A stretch of DNA of 6,849 nt from SFHK01 sp963618055 (GTDB lineage: Bacteria; Bacillota; Clostridia; Christensenellales; Aristaeellaceae): NCBI GenBank assembly GCA_963618055.1, contig CAVERI010000113.1, forward strand, positions 1 through 6,849, written 5' to 3'. The position numbers and the translations under genes were made by a program. Positions 6,049 to 6,849 of this stretch are shown here, piece by piece. The notes below the pieces were generated by a model. It was not told the DNA's origin and searched no databases. It saw only the letters and a program-made list of their open reading frames with translations. How positions within the stretch are numbered: the stretch's first letter is position 1; each line of letters opens with the position of its first letter.

Positions 6049-6090
6049 AAATGGGCTGCTGCAGAACGATGATTCTGCGGCGGCCCATTT
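6049..6090. terminator. Bidirectional intrinsic terminator between convergent genes
   Basis: An 18-base left arm (6049-6066, AAATGGGCTGCTGCAGAA) pairs with 6073-6090 around a 6-base loop (CGATGA). On the plus strand two pairs are G-U wobbles; the others are Watson-Crick. It begins 15 bases after the stop of the oxidoreductase gene and 25 bases beyond the stop of the PIN toxin gene. On the minus strand the stem runs into five T followed by further T-rich sequence, so it is a good terminator for the toxin operon. On the plus strand only three T follow, so it should be weaker there. Confidence 0.85.
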
Positions 6091-6115
6091 GATAAGCTGC
6101 GGCTCTCGACGTATC

Positions 6116-6529
6116 TTATTCGCTTATGCGTTCGATCAGTTCGCCGGGTTTGATTGCCATGACCTTGCTGTTCCTGAAATCCTTCAGATTCCGCGTGACG
6201 ATAAAGTCCGCTTTTATGCGGCTGGCGCAGACGCTCTGTAAAGCGTCCTCATAATCATCAATCGGAAGAACAGCGGCTTTCTTTAAATCATCCGCTTTCA
6301 TATCCGTAATGGAGAAAATTGCGCCCAGCTTGCTGATCACTTCTTCGATCTGGCTGCGATCCAGTTCCTTGCGCATGATATACGCAATATTGGCGATGGA
6401 CAGGGCGTAAACAAACCCCTGAACCTGACCGACCTCGCACAGCTTGAAGAGCTGAGACGCGGGTTCCGCAAATCCTTCACGGTCAGCGAGAACGTCCATG
6501 AGGATGTTGGTATCGATCAAAACCTTCAT
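6116..6529 (-). CDS. PIN-domain toxin of a type II toxin-antitoxin pair (PIN_3 / VapC-like)
   Basis: This 137-residue protein has the size and sequence pattern of PIN-domain ribonucleases, which cleave RNA with Mg2+ or Mn2+ bound by a cluster of acidic residues. It opens with 'MKVLIDTNILMDVL' carrying Asp6 and Asn9. The motif 'PIDDYEDALQ' (89-98) provides Asp92, Glu94 and Asp95, and 'ADFIVTRNLKDF' (107-118) carries the TRN motif and Asp117. The helix 'ALSIANIAYIMRKE' (42-55) has Asn47 where I would expect the second conserved acid, so either that subgroup tolerates Asn or activity is reduced. Its ATG lies 16 bases after the antitoxin stop, with GAGGA about 9 bases upstream, so the two genes form one operon. 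In such pairs the toxin inhibits growth, usually by cutting tRNA, rRNA or mRNA, when the labile antitoxin is lost. Target here is unknown. Confidence 0.9.
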   Translation of the reverse strand: MKVLIDTNILMDVLADREGFAEPASQLFKLCEVGQVQGFVYALSIANIAYIMRKELDRSQIEEVISKLGAIFSITDMKADDLKKAAVLPIDDYEDALQSVCASRIKADFIVTRNLKDFRNSKVMAIKPGELIERISE

Positions 6530-6545
6530 GCGCTGTCGTCCTCAC

Positions 6546-6785
6546 TTACCGGTCGTACTTGGCGGTTAAGGCATTTTTTACTTCGTCGTCGCTGTACTGT
6601 TGTTTGAGCACGCCGAGCAGGGAGTCGGTGAGGTATCCTGCTGTCGCTTCCTCGGAAATGATGCGGGCTACCCGCTTCCCGTTGCGCAAGATAACGACCT
6701 CGCCCTTCTCCATGGCGTACTGAAGATATTTTCCAAAATTATTTTGAACGTCTGTAGCCGACGCCATTTTCATCATATTCTGCAT
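6546..6785 (-). CDS. Phd/YefM-family antitoxin
   Basis: The 79-residue protein has the N-terminal DNA-binding fold of Phd/YefM antitoxins: 'ASATDVQNNFGKYLQYAMEKGE' (8-29) followed by 'VVILRNGKRVARIISEE' (30-46). The C-terminal tail 'DSLLGVLKQQYSDDEVKNAL' (54-73) is the part expected to wrap around and block the toxin. The family represses its own promoter, usually more strongly with bound toxin. The ATG at 6783-6785 follows AGGAGG by 8 bases; ATG codons inside the first seven residues (positions 4, 5 and 7) lack such a site. It is first in the operon, immediately before the PIN toxin gene, the usual order for antitoxin and toxin. Confidence 0.92.
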   Translation of the reverse strand: MQNMMKMASATDVQNNFGKYLQYAMEKGEVVILRNGKRVARIISEEATAGYLTDSLLGVLKQQYSDDEVKNALTAKYDR

Positions 6786-6800
6786 AGAAGCAACCTCCTG

Positions 6801-6839
6801 TTACTATATATTTGCCCCATGTTCGTGGCAGCCAGCCAC
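6801..6839 (-). promoter_or_regulatory. Possible promoter/operator of the toxin-antitoxin operon
   Basis: Just upstream of the antitoxin ribosome binding site, the minus strand has an AT-rich stretch (AAATATATAGTAAC, 6800-6813) that could hold a -10 box. About 11 bases further upstream is an inverted repeat, GTGGC (6825-6829) and GCCAC (6835-6839), where autoregulation by the antitoxin would be plausible. No good -35 box at the proper distance is seen, and the window ends 10 bases further on. The call rests mainly on position. Confidence 0.3.
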
Positions 6840-6849
6840 AGGCGAGGGA

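Overview
The window looks like chromosomal DNA from a fairly GC-rich (roughly 55-60% G+C by eye) Gram-positive Firmicute, probably a gut-type member of the Clostridia. The grounds are the strong AGGAGG-type ribosome binding sites, the near-consensus sigma-A promoters and the families present (M42 aminopeptidase, DUF6020-like membrane protein, COG2509-like flavoprotein, Phd/PIN toxin-antitoxin pair). The taxonomic call is an inference; there is no rRNA or marker gene.

Left part (1-819): the window opens inside the last 51 codons of a membrane protein that resembles the C-terminus of a chromate transporter. It is followed at once by a headless remnant of a GntR/FCD-type transcriptional regulator, and then by about 330 bases with no credible intact gene. 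This stretch looks like decaying DNA.

Middle-left (820-2521, minus strand): a likely two-gene operon. An M42-family metal aminopeptidase comes first, followed after 54 bases by a small, cysteine-rich, leaderless C39-like cysteine peptidase. A clear promoter (TTGAGT-N17-TATAAT) drives the operon.

Middle (2522-4562): a divergent promoter region. The rightward promoter is a perfect TTGACA-N17-TATAAT and drives a 625-residue polytopic membrane protein of the DUF6020 / GT-C glycosyltransferase-like type.

Right (4617-6033, plus strand): a FAD-dependent oxidoreductase of the COG2509 type with its own promoter, a perfect AAGGAGG site and an N-terminal CxxCxxC cysteine cluster.

Right end (6049-6849): an 18-bp hairpin serves as the shared terminator between the flavoprotein gene and a convergent Phd/YefM antitoxin plus PIN-domain toxin operon on the minus strand.

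Apart from the M42-C39 pair and the toxin-antitoxin pair, neighbouring genes appear to be independent transcription units. I see no phage, transposase, CRISPR or RNA gene, and no convincing large new system. The most noteworthy points are the leaderless cysteine-rich C39-like enzyme paired with an M42 aminopeptidase, the cysteine cluster of the flavoprotein, and possible operator-like repeats inside the divergent promoters.
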